Assembly: GCA_040400005.1 (NCBI GenBank)
Contig: JBBARC010000003.1
Span: 1-64,000, forward strand
Reading direction: 5' to 3'
DNA: 64,000 bases
From: JBBARC01 sp040400005
GTDB taxonomy: Bacteria > Pseudomonadota > Alphaproteobacteria > Acetobacterales > Acetobacteraceae
Of the stretch, positions 1 through 7,968 are shown in pieces. Both the position numbers and the translations under genes were made by a program. Every line of letters begins with the position of its first letter. Positions within the stretch are counted from its first letter, which is position 1. The notes under the pieces are model-generated. The model did no database searches. It worked only from the letters and a program-made list of their open reading frames with translations, and was not told where the DNA came from.

Positions 1-46
1 TGTTTTCAATGGGTTGTGTAGCTTCGACCCTACCTGGGCAGTTACC
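1..46. mobile_element. Right end of a MITE-like element cut by the window edge
   Basis: The first 50 bases are identical to 23210-23259, the right end of the complete MITE-like element described at 23064-23255. The 19-bp terminal repeat (CCCTACCTGGGCAGTTACC) is at 28-46. The left part of the element lies outside the window. Immediately to the right is a degraded copy of the dispersed A/T-rich palindrome, so both copies sit in the same kind of target. Confidence 0.7.
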
Positions 47-86
47 TTTTTCTAAGAAAACGGAAGCAAAAAGACTTTTGCTAATT
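47..86. repeat. Dispersed A/T-rich palindrome, copy 1 (interrupted)
   Basis: The right half of the palindromic repeat (TTTTTCTAAGAAAACGGAAG, then CAAAAAGACTTTT) follows directly after the MITE end. The same sequence theme recurs at about 1273, 1432, 5206, 10570 and 23256. In this copy the left arm would lie beyond the mobile element, outside the window. Confidence 0.5.
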
Positions 87-446
87 GGTAGATGCTCGTA
101 TCAGCCTGGCGCTTAAAACAGTCCTAGGATGGGTGAGCGACGCGCCCCCCCAACGGGCCCGCCTCGGAACCTGATGCCCCGATACTCATTTTGGAGAGCG
201 CGGTGCCTGATAGGAGATCGCCGAGATAGAGTTGTATTAGAAAAGTTGTTCTGGAAAGCGATGGGTAGCGCTGCCGCTCATCCGTCCCACCACTGCGCTA
301 AGCACACCTTAGCCGCGCGGCGCGTCGTCTCAAAAATAATATTTTCGCGCACATAGACTTTTCTATTAGATTGCTCTATCACGTCGGCGTTATTATTTAA
401 CTGCGCCACCGCTACGCGCACCCCATCCCCCCGGAACCGAGCCAAC
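87..446. other. Intergenic region upstream of the PEP-CTERM gene
   Basis: About 360 bases with no convincing gene. Short open frames on both strands have no Shine-Dalgarno sequence or recognisable protein content. The last 150 bases are A/T-richer (around 320-400) and probably hold the promoter of the PEP-CTERM gene. No GG-N10-GC sigma-54 match was seen here, unlike in the exopolysaccharide locus. Confidence 0.4.
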
Positions 447-1262
447 ATGCGCCTTCGCCTGCACGCCCCACTCAACAGCCGGCTTAGCGCAGCCCGTATG
501 GCCGCCCTTACGCTGCTGGCCTGTGCCACTGTCGTGCCGCAAGCCCGCGCCGGCGTCGAACTGGTCACCAATGGCGGGTTCGAAACCACCACCGGCAGCA
601 CCACCGGCGGCCAGCTTGGCTACAACGTCAACGCAACCGGCTGGACCGTCGGGTCCGGCGGCTACACCTTCCTATTCAATTCCGCCGCCGGTGCGGCCAC
701 CGGTGTCACCGGGCAATTTGGCACGCTATCCCTATGGGACACCAGCAACGGTGGCGCCAACAGCATCACCGCCAGCCCCAATGCCGGCAATTTTTTGGCA
801 CTCGACGGCGCCTTCCAGCAACAGCCAATCTACCAAACCCTCACCGGCCTCACCACCGGCGTCAGCTATGCCGTCACCTTCAACTGGGCCGGCGCCCAGC
901 AATCCGGCTTTAATGGCACCACCACCGAAGCCATGGCAGTGTTGCTAGGCAACAGCGCCATCACCGTGCCGGGCAGCTTCAGCTACGCCAATGTCTGTGG
1001 CCAATCCCAGGTGCAATGCACCACGTCGCTGAACAACATCAATCACGGGTTCACCGGCTGGCAAACCTCGACCATGTATTTCATCGCCAGCAGCTCAACC
1101 CAAGTGCTGTCCTTCCTTGCCCTGGGCACCCCCAACGGCCAACCGCCGTTCACCCTGCTCGATGGCATCAGCACCCAAATCCCCGAACCCGCCTCCCTCG
1201 CCATGCTCGCCGCCGCCGTGTCGGTGCTCGTAGCCTTACGCCGCCGTAAGGTTTTAGGATAA
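447..1262 (+). CDS. PEP-CTERM sorted secreted protein
   Basis: A 271-residue exported protein. Residues 1-36 form a signal peptide: Arg-rich start, hydrophobic stretch (MAALTLLACATVV) and an ARA cleavage site. The mature part is rich in Gly, Thr, Asn and Ser and starts with VTNGGFE, the pattern of PEP-CTERM proteins with a carbohydrate-binding-like beta sandwich. The C-terminus is a textbook PEP-CTERM signal: IPEP at about residue 245, a hydrophobic helix, then RRRK. In this system an exosortase (XrtA type) cleaves the tail and attaches the protein to the cell surface or exopolysaccharide. No exosortase is in the window. An internal ATG at 498 is an alternative start. A palindromic terminator-like repeat follows 10 bases after the stop. 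Confidence 0.85.
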   Translation: MRLRLHAPLNSRLSAARMAALTLLACATVVPQARAGVELVTNGGFETTTGSTTGGQLGYNVNATGWTVGSGGYTFLFNSAAGAATGVTGQFGTLSLWDTSNGGANSITASPNAGNFLALDGAFQQQPIYQTLTGLTTGVSYAVTFNWAGAQQSGFNGTTTEAMAVLLGNSAITVPGSFSYANVCGQSQVQCTTSLNNINHGFTGWQTSTMYFIASSSTQVLSFLALGTPNGQPPFTLLDGISTQIPEPASLAMLAAAVSVLVALRRRKVLG

Positions 1263-1272
1263 GGGGAAGACT

Positions 1273-1296
1273 CTTCTTTTTCTGAAGAAAAAGAAG
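1273..1296 (+). repeat. Dispersed palindrome, copy 2, terminator-like
   Basis: Perfect 11-bp stem (CTTCTTTTTCT / AGAAAAAGAAG) with a 2-base centre, followed by CAAAAACACTTTT. It lies just downstream of the PEP-CTERM stop codon. The same orientation relative to the preceding gene is seen at most other copies, which fits a role at transcript ends. The stem has little G/C and no clean U-tract, so ordinary intrinsic termination is uncertain. Confidence 0.6.
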
Positions 1297-1431
1297 CAAA
1301 AACACTTTTAATTATTAATCCGTATTCGTATTGGCATGGTGCGTAAGCCCCGGCGGTAGTGCGGCACGACGGCCATATCCCTGGCACACTGCCCCGAACG
1401 CCCCAGCCCCCAACTCACAAAAGTCTTTTTG

Positions 1432-1455
1432 TTTCTTTTTCTTCAGAAAAAGAAA
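1432..1455 (-). repeat. Dispersed palindrome, copy 3, downstream of glutamate dehydrogenase
   Basis: Perfect 11-bp stem (TTTCTTTTTCT / AGAAAAAGAAA), inverted relative to copy 2. It lies just after the stop of the minus-strand glutamate dehydrogenase gene. Copies 2 and 3 thus bracket the 3' ends of two convergent genes. Three TTGCC pentamers follow at about 1467-1483. Confidence 0.6.
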
Positions 1456-1480
1456 ATTCTTGGCCTTGCCTTGCCTTGCC

Positions 1481-2740
1481 TTATGGAAACAACCCCCGCG
1501 TTTCCTTGGCTTTCTTTACTTTCTCCACACCAATGGCCATAGCCGCCACGCGGTTAGGCACGCCGTCGCGGTCGACGCGCTGCATCACGGCTTGGAAGCT
1601 GCGTTCCAGGATGCGGTGCAGGCGGTCGCGCACTTCGGGTTCGGTCCAGAATAGCTGTTGCAGGTCTTGCACCCATTCGAAGTAGCTGACGATGACGCCG
1701 CCTGCGTTGCACAGAATATCGGGGATGACAAAGATTTCGCGGCGGCGTTGGTTGAGGATGACGTCGGCTTCGGGCGTGGTCGGGCCATTGGCGCCTTCGG
1801 CGAGGATTCGGCATTGCAGGCGGGCGGCCATGGGGCCATCTATTGCGCGTTCAAGGGCTGCGGGCACCAGAATATCGCATTTTTGGGCGAGCAGTTCGGC
1901 GGGGTCGAACAGGCTTTGGGTGGAAAATCCGCGCAGCACGCCGTGGGTTTCGGTGTGGCGGATCATGGCAGGCACATCTAGGCCGCGCGGATCGAAATAG
2001 GCGCAGGTGTGGTCGGATACGCCGATCACTTTAATGCCCTGCTGATCCAATGTTTGGGCGGTGACACTGCCAACATTGCCAAACCCCTGGATAATGGCGG
2101 TGGCACCGGTGGGACCCATGTGCAGTTTTTCCATGGCGCGATTAACCAAGTGCACAATGCCGTGGCCGGTGGCTTCGCGCCGGCCCACGGTGCCGCCGGC
2201 ATCGACGGGTTTGCCGGTGACGATTTCCATCACGGTTTCGCCGCGGTACATGCTGTAGGTATCCATGTACCAAGCCATCACCTGTTCGTTGGTGCCCATA
2301 TCGGGTGCCATCACATCGGTGCGGCTACCCACAAAGGGGATCATTTCGGTCATGTAGCGGCGCGATACCGCCTGTAGTTCGCGCGGCGAGAGGCTATGCG
2401 GGTTCACTGCGACGCCGCCTTTGGCGCCACCGTAGGGTAGGCCGGCCAGGGCGCATTTCCAGCTCATGGCAATGGCCAGCGCCGCCACTTCGCCCAAATG
2501 CAGATCGGCTGCGTAGCGCGTGCCGCCTTTGGTTGGCCCCATGGTGAGGTGATGTTGCACGCGAAAGCCGTGAAACACCGCTTCGGTGCCATCATCGCGG
2601 TGGATTGGGCACGATACGATGATCGATCGTTTGGGCAGCAAAAGCCTATCGCGCTCATGCGCGGGGATGTTCAGATAATCGGCGATCACGGTAAATTGTG
2701 TGCGTGCCTGTTCAAAAAACGGGCCGGTATAAAGATCCAT
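1481..2740 (-). CDS. gdhA: Glutamate dehydrogenase (Glu/Leu/Phe/Val dehydrogenase family)
   Basis: A 419-residue cytosolic enzyme that interconverts glutamate with 2-oxoglutarate and ammonia. The N-terminal domain carries the substrate and catalytic motifs KGGTR and PYGGAKGG (catalytic lysine). The middle holds the Rossmann motif GFGNVGS, which fits NAD(H) preference, although cofactor choice is not settled by sequence. Length is typical of the hexameric small-subunit class. The start at MDLYTGPFF matches family N-termini; an in-frame start at 2785 would add 15 residues of low-complexity sequence. The gene is convergent with the PEP-CTERM gene and ends beside a palindromic repeat. Confidence 0.92.
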   Translation of the reverse strand: MDLYTGPFFEQARTQFTVIADYLNIPAHERDRLLLPKRSIIVSCPIHRDDGTEAVFHGFRVQHHLTMGPTKGGTRYAADLHLGEVAALAIAMSWKCALAGLPYGGAKGGVAVNPHSLSPRELQAVSRRYMTEMIPFVGSRTDVMAPDMGTNEQVMAWYMDTYSMYRGETVMEIVTGKPVDAGGTVGRREATGHGIVHLVNRAMEKLHMGPTGATAIIQGFGNVGSVTAQTLDQQGIKVIGVSDHTCAYFDPRGLDVPAMIRHTETHGVLRGFSTQSLFDPAELLAQKCDILVPAALERAIDGPMAARLQCRILAEGANGPTTPEADVILNQRRREIFVIPDILCNAGGVIVSYFEWVQDLQQLFWTEPEVRDRLHRILERSFQAVMQRVDRDGVPNRVAAMAIGVEKVKKAKETRGLFP

Positions 2741-2941
2741 GTTTTGGGTCGTCCTGCTAGCGTTCCTTGCCCTCTGGCGGGGCACTGATTGATAGCCTTA
2801 TGCCGCCCCGCGGTTTTGTCCACACCCTGGCAGGCACGCCGGCCATTATCGCAACAAGCTTGCGCGGGCCGCCCTGCCCCCGGCAAGGATGGGCCGCGGC
2901 ACCCTGCCCGCCGCGCCACATTTTTTGATCGGGCTGCCGCC

Positions 2942-3451
2942 ATGCCGCCAGAGTCTCCGCCAGACTCGCCGCCAGACTCATCGCCAGACTCATCGCCAGA
3001 CTCGCCGCGCGAATACCCCACCCGCCCCTGGGTTGGTGTCGCCATTGTGGTGCTGCGCGCGGTGTCACCTCGCGCATGCGCTGTTCTGCTGATCCAGCGC
3101 GCCAAGCCGCCGGCCGTTGGCGCGTGGCACTTGCCTGGTGGCGCGCAAATTTTGGGCGAAACGGTGGAAACCGCTGCGCGCCGCGAATTGCACGAAGAAA
3201 CCGCCATCACGCTGAGCGGGCCGCTGAGGCTTGCTGGCCACGCGGATATAATTATTCCGGCGGGCAGCGCGGCCCCGCGTTACCACTACACGTTGCTGCA
3301 TTTTTGCGCCCTGTGCCCCGGCCAAGACGCCCGCGCGGGCGGCGATGCCGCAAGCTGTGCCTGGGTAAATTATGAAAATTTGGATGCGTATGGCGTTACC
3401 GCCGATACCAAACGGGCGATTGACTCGAGCCGGGTAGTGCTGGGCATTTAA
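2942..3451 (+). CDS. Nudix hydrolase with a repetitive N-terminus
   Basis: A 169-residue Nudix protein that probably cleaves a nucleoside diphosphate linked to another group. The Nudix box runs from GAQILGE to RELHEET, with the catalytic Glu residues present. The fold starts at about residue 24 (WVGVAIVVL). The first 20 residues are a Pro/Ser/Asp tandem repeat (PPDSPPDSSPDSSPDSP) encoded by a 12-bp unit repeated four times. An open frame extends further upstream, but the ATG at 2942 just before the repeat is the best start. The substrate cannot be read from the sequence. Two other ADP-ribose or nucleotide clean-up families look similar. Confidence 0.8.
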   Translation: MPPESPPDSPPDSSPDSSPDSPREYPTRPWVGVAIVVLRAVSPRACAVLLIQRAKPPAVGAWHLPGGAQILGETVETAARRELHEETAITLSGPLRLAGHADIIIPAGSAAPRYHYTLLHFCALCPGQDARAGGDAASCAWVNYENLDAYGVTADTKRAIDSSRVVLGI

Positions 3452-3498
3452 GCCGGCCCGGCAACGCGCCGGTAACCCTTAGCGCGCTACCACCGCGC

Positions 3499-4413
3499 AT
3501 GCGCCTAAAACTGTTTTGCGCCCCTCGCATCAACCAAGCCATAGCCAAAATGCGCGCAGAACTGGGCGATGATGCGCTTATTCTGTCCACCCGCCAGGTT
3601 GGCGGGGGCGTGGAAATCACCGCCGCCATCCCCGATGAAACTGATTTGGTGCCGGTACCGCGTGCCGTGCCCACAGCGCCAGCGCCAGCGGCAGATCACT
3701 TGGTTTGGCACGGCATCCCGCCGCCGCTTGCGGCCCGGTTGCGCCAATCGGGCGATTTGTCCGCGATGCTGGCCAAAATCCTTAGTTTTGTGCCGCTGCC
3801 GTTAACCGCGACCGACGGTCCGGTGTTGCTGGCGGGTCCCCCCGGCGCCGGCAAAACATTAACAATTGCGCGGCTGGCCACCCAGTTAGTGCGCGCCGGG
3901 TGCCCGCCTTACGTTATCACCACGGACGCCAACCGCGCTGGTGCGGCCGAGGATCTTTCCGCCTACACGCATGTGTTGGGCCTCAGTTTGGTGGTGGCCC
4001 CCACGCCGGATCTGCTGCGTCGCGCGCTGGCCCGCCGCCCGGCAAACGCCCCGGCCCTGATCGATACCGCCGGCGCGGATGGTTTTTGCACCACCAGCAC
4101 CGCAGGTCTTGCCGATCTCGCCACGGCCGCCGCCGCCCACATGGTGCTGGCGCTGCCGGCCGGCATTGATGCGATGGAGGCGGCCGATTTGGCCGATGCG
4201 TATGCCGCATGTGGTGCCGCCCATTTGCTGCCGACGCGGCTGGATCTTGCCCGCCGCATTGGCTGCATTGTTACCGCGGCGATTGCCGGCAATTTGCCGT
4301 TGTGCCTGGCCGGCACCAGCCCGAGTGCCGCAAGCGGCCTTACCCCGATCACCGCGCAAACCCTGGCCGCGCGCCTAGGCCGCGGCCCTACCCCACTGCC
4401 GGAGTGTTCATGA
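3499..4413 (+). CDS. flhF: FlhF-like SRP-type GTPase (flagellar placement)
   Basis: A 304-residue protein of the SRP/FtsY GTPase family. The N-terminus has the FlhF signature of early residues (RLKLFCAPRINQAI, then GDDALILSTR). G1 is GPPGAGKT at about residue 115, G3 is DTAGAD, and G4 is TRLD. FlhF sites the polar flagellum and recruits early basal-body parts to the membrane. It is short for the family because the linker between the N-terminal region and the NG domain is small. It overlaps the FlhG gene by 4 bp, the usual partner arrangement. No other flagellar genes are in the window. Confidence 0.85.
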   Translation: MRLKLFCAPRINQAIAKMRAELGDDALILSTRQVGGGVEITAAIPDETDLVPVPRAVPTAPAPAADHLVWHGIPPPLAARLRQSGDLSAMLAKILSFVPLPLTATDGPVLLAGPPGAGKTLTIARLATQLVRAGCPPYVITTDANRAGAAEDLSAYTHVLGLSLVVAPTPDLLRRALARRPANAPALIDTAGADGFCTTSTAGLADLATAAAAHMVLALPAGIDAMEAADLADAYAACGAAHLLPTRLDLARRIGCIVTAAIAGNLPLCLAGTSPSAASGLTPITAQTLAARLGRGPTPLPECS

Positions 4414-5195
4414 CCATGCCCCGCCTTATCGCTGTCGCGTCTGGCAAGGGTGGGGTGGGCAAAACCTGGCTCGCCATCACGCTTGCCCAGGCATTAGCCC
4501 AATCTGGCGCCCAAACCGGCCGCCGGGTGCTGCTGGTGGATGGCGATATGGGGCTCGCCAATATCGATATTCAGCTGGGCTTGGGCGACATTGCTGATAT
4601 CGGCCAAGTTACCTGCGGCGCCAAAACCTTGGCGCAAATCATCCACCCCTACCCTTCAGGCGGCTTTGCCATCGCCGCGGGCAGATCGGGCACCGGCACG
4701 CTGGCAAGTTTGCCGCACGCTGCCATCACCGCCCTGATTGCCCAGATTCGCCGCCAAAATTTTAGCGATATCATTTTGGATCTCGGCGCCGGGCTGGATC
4801 ACGCCACCCGCACGCTTGCCAGTGCCGCCGATACGCTGCTGGTGTTGGCAACCGATGAGCCGACGTCGCTGACCGATGCTTACGCAGTCCTAAAAATCGC
4901 CAACCAGGATAACCCTGGCCAGGACATGCAAATTGTCATCAACCAAGCCAGCACACCTGCCACTGGTGCGCGCACGTACGCTGCCCTGACCCGGGCGACA
5001 CATGCGTTTTTGCACCTAACCCCGAAGCTTGCCGGTATTATACGCGCCGATGCGCACGTGCGCGATGCGATCCGCCGCCAATCCCCGCTGCTAACGCGCC
5101 ACCCGACCAGTGCCGCCGCGCAAGATGTGCAAGCGATAGCCCAAACCCTGAGCGTCGCACCCCCGCAAGAACACACGGCAACCCCAACAAAATAA
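4410..5195 (+). CDS. flhG: FlhG/FleN-like MinD-family ATPase
   Basis: A 261-residue ParA/MinD ATPase. The deviant Walker A (SGKGGVGKT) is at residues 12-20, followed by VDGDMGLANIDIQLG, and DLGAG is at the switch region. FlhG limits flagellar number by acting on FlhF, which fits the ATGA overlap with the upstream flhF. The usual N-terminal DQAxxLR motif that stimulates FlhF is absent, because the ATPase core begins almost at the first residue. The C-terminus is a Pro/Thr-rich tail without an obvious amphipathic membrane helix. Start at 4410 is set by the overlap; the open frame upstream lies inside flhF. Confidence 0.85.
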   Translation: MTMPRLIAVASGKGGVGKTWLAITLAQALAQSGAQTGRRVLLVDGDMGLANIDIQLGLGDIADIGQVTCGAKTLAQIIHPYPSGGFAIAAGRSGTGTLASLPHAAITALIAQIRRQNFSDIILDLGAGLDHATRTLASAADTLLVLATDEPTSLTDAYAVLKIANQDNPGQDMQIVINQASTPATGARTYAALTRATHAFLHLTPKLAGIIRADAHVRDAIRRQSPLLTRHPTSAAAQDVQAIAQTLSVAPPQEHTATPTK

Positions 5196-5205
5196 AAGTC
5201 TTTTG

Positions 5206-5227
5206 CTTCTTTTCTTCAGAAAAGAAG
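5206..5227. repeat. Dispersed palindrome, copy 4, between flhG and opgC
   Basis: A perfect 10-bp stem (CTTCTTTTCT / AGAAAAGAAG) with a 2-base centre, flanked by AAAAGTCTTTTG and GAGTCTTTTGCC. It follows the flhG stop by 10 bases. Its orientation is opposite to the one expected if it served the upstream plus-strand gene. Confidence 0.6.
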
Positions 5228-5307
5228 AGTCTTTTGCCTCGCCCAACCTTGACCCCGCGCCCCAGCCGCGCGACCACCTTTGTGTGGCCATTCAACTTCC
5301 CCCTCGC

Positions 5308-6483
5308 ATGCCGCTTATTCGCGATGGCCGCGACCGCCGCATTGATTTCTTTCGCGGCATCGCCCTGTGGTGGATTTTTACCGATCACATCCCAGCCGAT
5401 TGGCTGGGCAGTCTCTCCCTACGCAACTACGCGCTGTGCGATGCCACTGAGGTGTTTGTGCTGTTGGCGGGCTACGCCGGCGGCTTGGCGTATGGGTCCA
5501 CCCTGCGCCGCCAGGGCTGGTTGCTGGCGGCGGCCGACGTGGTGCGCCGGGCGTGGACGCTGTATATTGCGCATATTTTTCTGTTTGTTATTTTCGCCGC
5601 CCAAGTTGGCTATTCGGCAACTGCGCTGGACCGTGCCGATTATCTGGATGAGATCCATTTAGATGTGGTGGGGGAAGCGCCCTACCGCGCCTTGCTGGAG
5701 GCGCTCACCCTGCATTTCCAGCCGGCGTATTTAAACGTGCTGCCGCTATATGTGGCGCTGCTGCTGATGTTTGCCGCAAGCTTACCGTTGCTGTACCGGC
5801 CGCGCCTGCTGGCAGGCCTGTCGCTGGCCATGTATGCGGCAGCGCGGGTGTTTGATCTTAACCTGCCGAGCTGGACTGGCGGCGGCTGGTTTTTTAATCC
5901 GTTTACCTGGCAGCTTTTGTTTGTGTCCGGCGCCATTTTGTCGTTCGCGCCAGAAGTGTTGCGCGCCAATATTCTGCCCGCCACCCGTACTAAATCGGGC
6001 CGCACCCAGCGCCGGGCGATTGATGCGGCATCAGTGCTGATGGTGGGGTTTGGCGTGCTGATGCAGTTTGTGGTGTGGGTGCACCCGGATTACACCGATT
6101 TTCTGCCGGCAAATATCGTGCGCTTGCTGATGTCGGTCGATAAGGAAGGGTTGCACCCGTTTCGGCTGCTGTCGATCGGTGCTTACACTTGGTTGGTGGC
6201 GCGCTGCATTCCGCGCGAAGCAAGCTGGTTGCGGTGGCGCCTTGCCGGCCCTTTTGTGCTGGCGGGGCAGCATTCCTTACCGGTATTCTGCGCCAGCATT
6301 TTTCTTAGCTTTATGGGCCGACTGCTGACCGAATGGGATGATAGCGGGCTGATGGACGCAGCGGTGAATGCAGGCGGTGCGGCGGCGATGGTGCTGATTG
6401 CGGTGGTGGCCGCCTGGTATGGCAATAAAGGCCGCGGCGGCGGGGCTGCGGCGCGGCCGAGTATGGTAAGAGAATTGGAATGA
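5308..6483 (+). CDS. opgC: OpgC-family membrane acyltransferase
   Basis: A 391-residue multi-pass inner-membrane protein of the OpgC family. OpgC proteins belong to the acyltransferase-3 group and add succinyl groups to periplasmic glucans. The N-terminal signature is present: RDRRIDFFRGIALWWIFTDHI, then a run of about ten hydrophobic segments. Length matches the family. Start at 5308 begins right before that signature; the open frame upstream runs into the palindromic repeat. It overlaps the next gene by 4 bp (ATGA), so it is co-transcribed with the SGNH-like protein and probably MarC. Glucan substrate and acyl donor are inferred only from family. Confidence 0.82.
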   Translation: MPLIRDGRDRRIDFFRGIALWWIFTDHIPADWLGSLSLRNYALCDATEVFVLLAGYAGGLAYGSTLRRQGWLLAAADVVRRAWTLYIAHIFLFVIFAAQVGYSATALDRADYLDEIHLDVVGEAPYRALLEALTLHFQPAYLNVLPLYVALLLMFAASLPLLYRPRLLAGLSLAMYAAARVFDLNLPSWTGGGWFFNPFTWQLLFVSGAILSFAPEVLRANILPATRTKSGRTQRRAIDAASVLMVGFGVLMQFVVWVHPDYTDFLPANIVRLLMSVDKEGLHPFRLLSIGAYTWLVARCIPREASWLRWRLAGPFVLAGQHSLPVFCASIFLSFMGRLLTEWDDSGLMDAAVNAGGAAAMVLIAVVAAWYGNKGRGGGAAARPSMVRELE

Positions 6484-7316
6484 TTACCCGTATCGCCACA
6501 CAATTTCGCGTCTGCCTAGGCCTGGCCGTTACCCTGGTTTTGGCGCCCACGTGCGGGCGTGCCGCCGGTAACCCGCCCTGCCCGCCAACCGACGCTGCCA
6601 CCAGCGATACGGCAAGCCTGCCTCAACTCGCCGCCGCCCTCCACCCCGGCGCGACGGTGGCGGTTCTGGTGGTCGGCTCAGCCCCGTGGACCGCGGCCGA
6701 TCAAGCCGCGCCGCCGGCAACGCCATTTGCCCACAGCGCCAAAGTGGCACCACCGGCCGCGCCCCCGTTTTTCCCCTGGCAAATGGCGCATGCGCTGGAA
6801 TCCTCTGTGCATGGCGTCAAACTCACCCTTACCGCCCGCGGTGCACGCGGCCTAGCCGCCACCGATTTGCTGGCTGTGCTGCGTGCCGAACTTGGCAACA
6901 CAAGCCGCTACAACCTGATAATCTGGCAAACCGGCACGATTGATGCCGCGCGCGGGGTATCGCCGGATACGTTTTATCAAACCTTGGCCGATGGTGCGGC
7001 GCTGGCCGCCAGCGGCGGCGCCGACCTGGTGCTGATCGAGCCGCAGTATTCGCGCTTTTTGGCCGCCCACGCCAATGTGCAGCCCTACCTGGATGCCATG
7101 CAGGCGGCAGGCGCCCTGCCCGGGGTTAGCGTATTTCACCGTTATGATATTATGCGCGATTGGGTGGAATTTGGCGCAATCGACTTGGAAAAAACCGCCC
7201 GCGCCGATCGCACATTGGTAGCACAGCGCCTGCACGCCTGCCTCGGCCGCGCACTCGCCCATGATCTGCTGATCGATGCCCATGCCGCCCGTACCAGCAA
7301 GGCGGCCCCGCCATGA
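6480..7316 (+). CDS. Exported SGNH-hydrolase-like protein
   Basis: A 278-residue protein with a cleavable signal peptide (CLGLAVTLVLAPTCGRAAG). The core has the blocks of SGNH/GDSL-like proteins: VAVLVVGSAPW near residue 60 at the nucleophile position, NLIIWQTGTID at the block III position, and ADLVLIEPQYS before the last block. The canonical GDS is replaced by GSA, so esterase activity is uncertain. The position between opgC and marC, with ATGA overlaps on both sides, suggests a periplasmic partner of the glucan acylation enzyme, possibly trimming or transferring acyl groups. This role is inference. Confidence 0.6.
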   Translation: MITRIATQFRVCLGLAVTLVLAPTCGRAAGNPPCPPTDAATSDTASLPQLAAALHPGATVAVLVVGSAPWTAADQAAPPATPFAHSAKVAPPAAPPFFPWQMAHALESSVHGVKLTLTARGARGLAATDLLAVLRAELGNTSRYNLIIWQTGTIDAARGVSPDTFYQTLADGAALAASGGADLVLIEPQYSRFLAAHANVQPYLDAMQAAGALPGVSVFHRYDIMRDWVEFGAIDLEKTARADRTLVAQRLHACLGRALAHDLLIDAHAARTSKAAPP

Positions 7317-7960
7317 GCGATTTTTTGATTGGTTTTACGGCACTGTTCAGCATTATCAACCCTGTTGGCATGGCCTTTGTTTTTTACGATATGTCGCGCT
7401 GGCTAACGCCTGCCGAACAAAACCGGCTGGCCCGCCGCATCGCCATTAACAGCCTGGGCGTGTTGCTGGTATCGCTGTATTTTGGTGTGTACATATTGGG
7501 GTTTTTCGGCATTACACTGGCCGCTTTGCGCATCGGTGGCGGCTTGGCTGTGGCGATCAACGGCTGGCGTATGCTGAACGCCACCGGTGCCCGCAAAGCG
7601 GCGCCAGGCGGCATGGATACCGCGCCGATCGACCGCATGGCGTTTTTTCCGCTCACTGTGCCGCTCACCACCGGGCCTGGCACTATGGCAACGGCCGTGG
7701 CGTTAGGCGCCAACCACGCAGGGTTACACGGGCTTGGCACACTGAAAGATTTAAGCTTGCCGCTGGTCGCCGCAGTGATGGCCGGCGCGGTGTATATATG
7801 TTACCGGTTTTCCGCCAAATTATCGCAATTGCTGGGGGATTCCGGCACCGAAGTGATTACCCGTATTTCGGCGTTTTTGCTGCTGTGCGTGGGCGTGCAA
7901 ATTATCCTGACTGGGGTCACCGATAGTTTGCTGCAAGCGCTGGCGCGGGTGCCAAGCTGA
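7313..7960 (+). CDS. MarC-family integral membrane protein
   Basis: A 215-residue protein with six predicted membrane segments and the MarC/UPF0056 pattern: FTALFSIINPVGMAFVF at the N-terminus and PLTVPLTTGPGTMA in the middle. The family is widespread; its members were once linked to multidrug resistance and no transport substrate is established. Its start codon overlaps the stop of the SGNH-like gene (ATGA), and its stop is 8 bp before the DNA methyltransferase start. Length is standard. The assignment rests on the conserved PLT.PGP motif and topology. Confidence 0.85.
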   Translation: MSDFLIGFTALFSIINPVGMAFVFYDMSRWLTPAEQNRLARRIAINSLGVLLVSLYFGVYILGFFGITLAALRIGGGLAVAINGWRMLNATGARKAAPGGMDTAPIDRMAFFPLTVPLTTGPGTMATAVALGANHAGLHGLGTLKDLSLPLVAAVMAGAVYICYRFSAKLSQLLGDSGTEVITRISAFLLLCVGVQIILTGVTDSLLQALARVPS

Positions 7961-7968
7961 TCGCCGCT

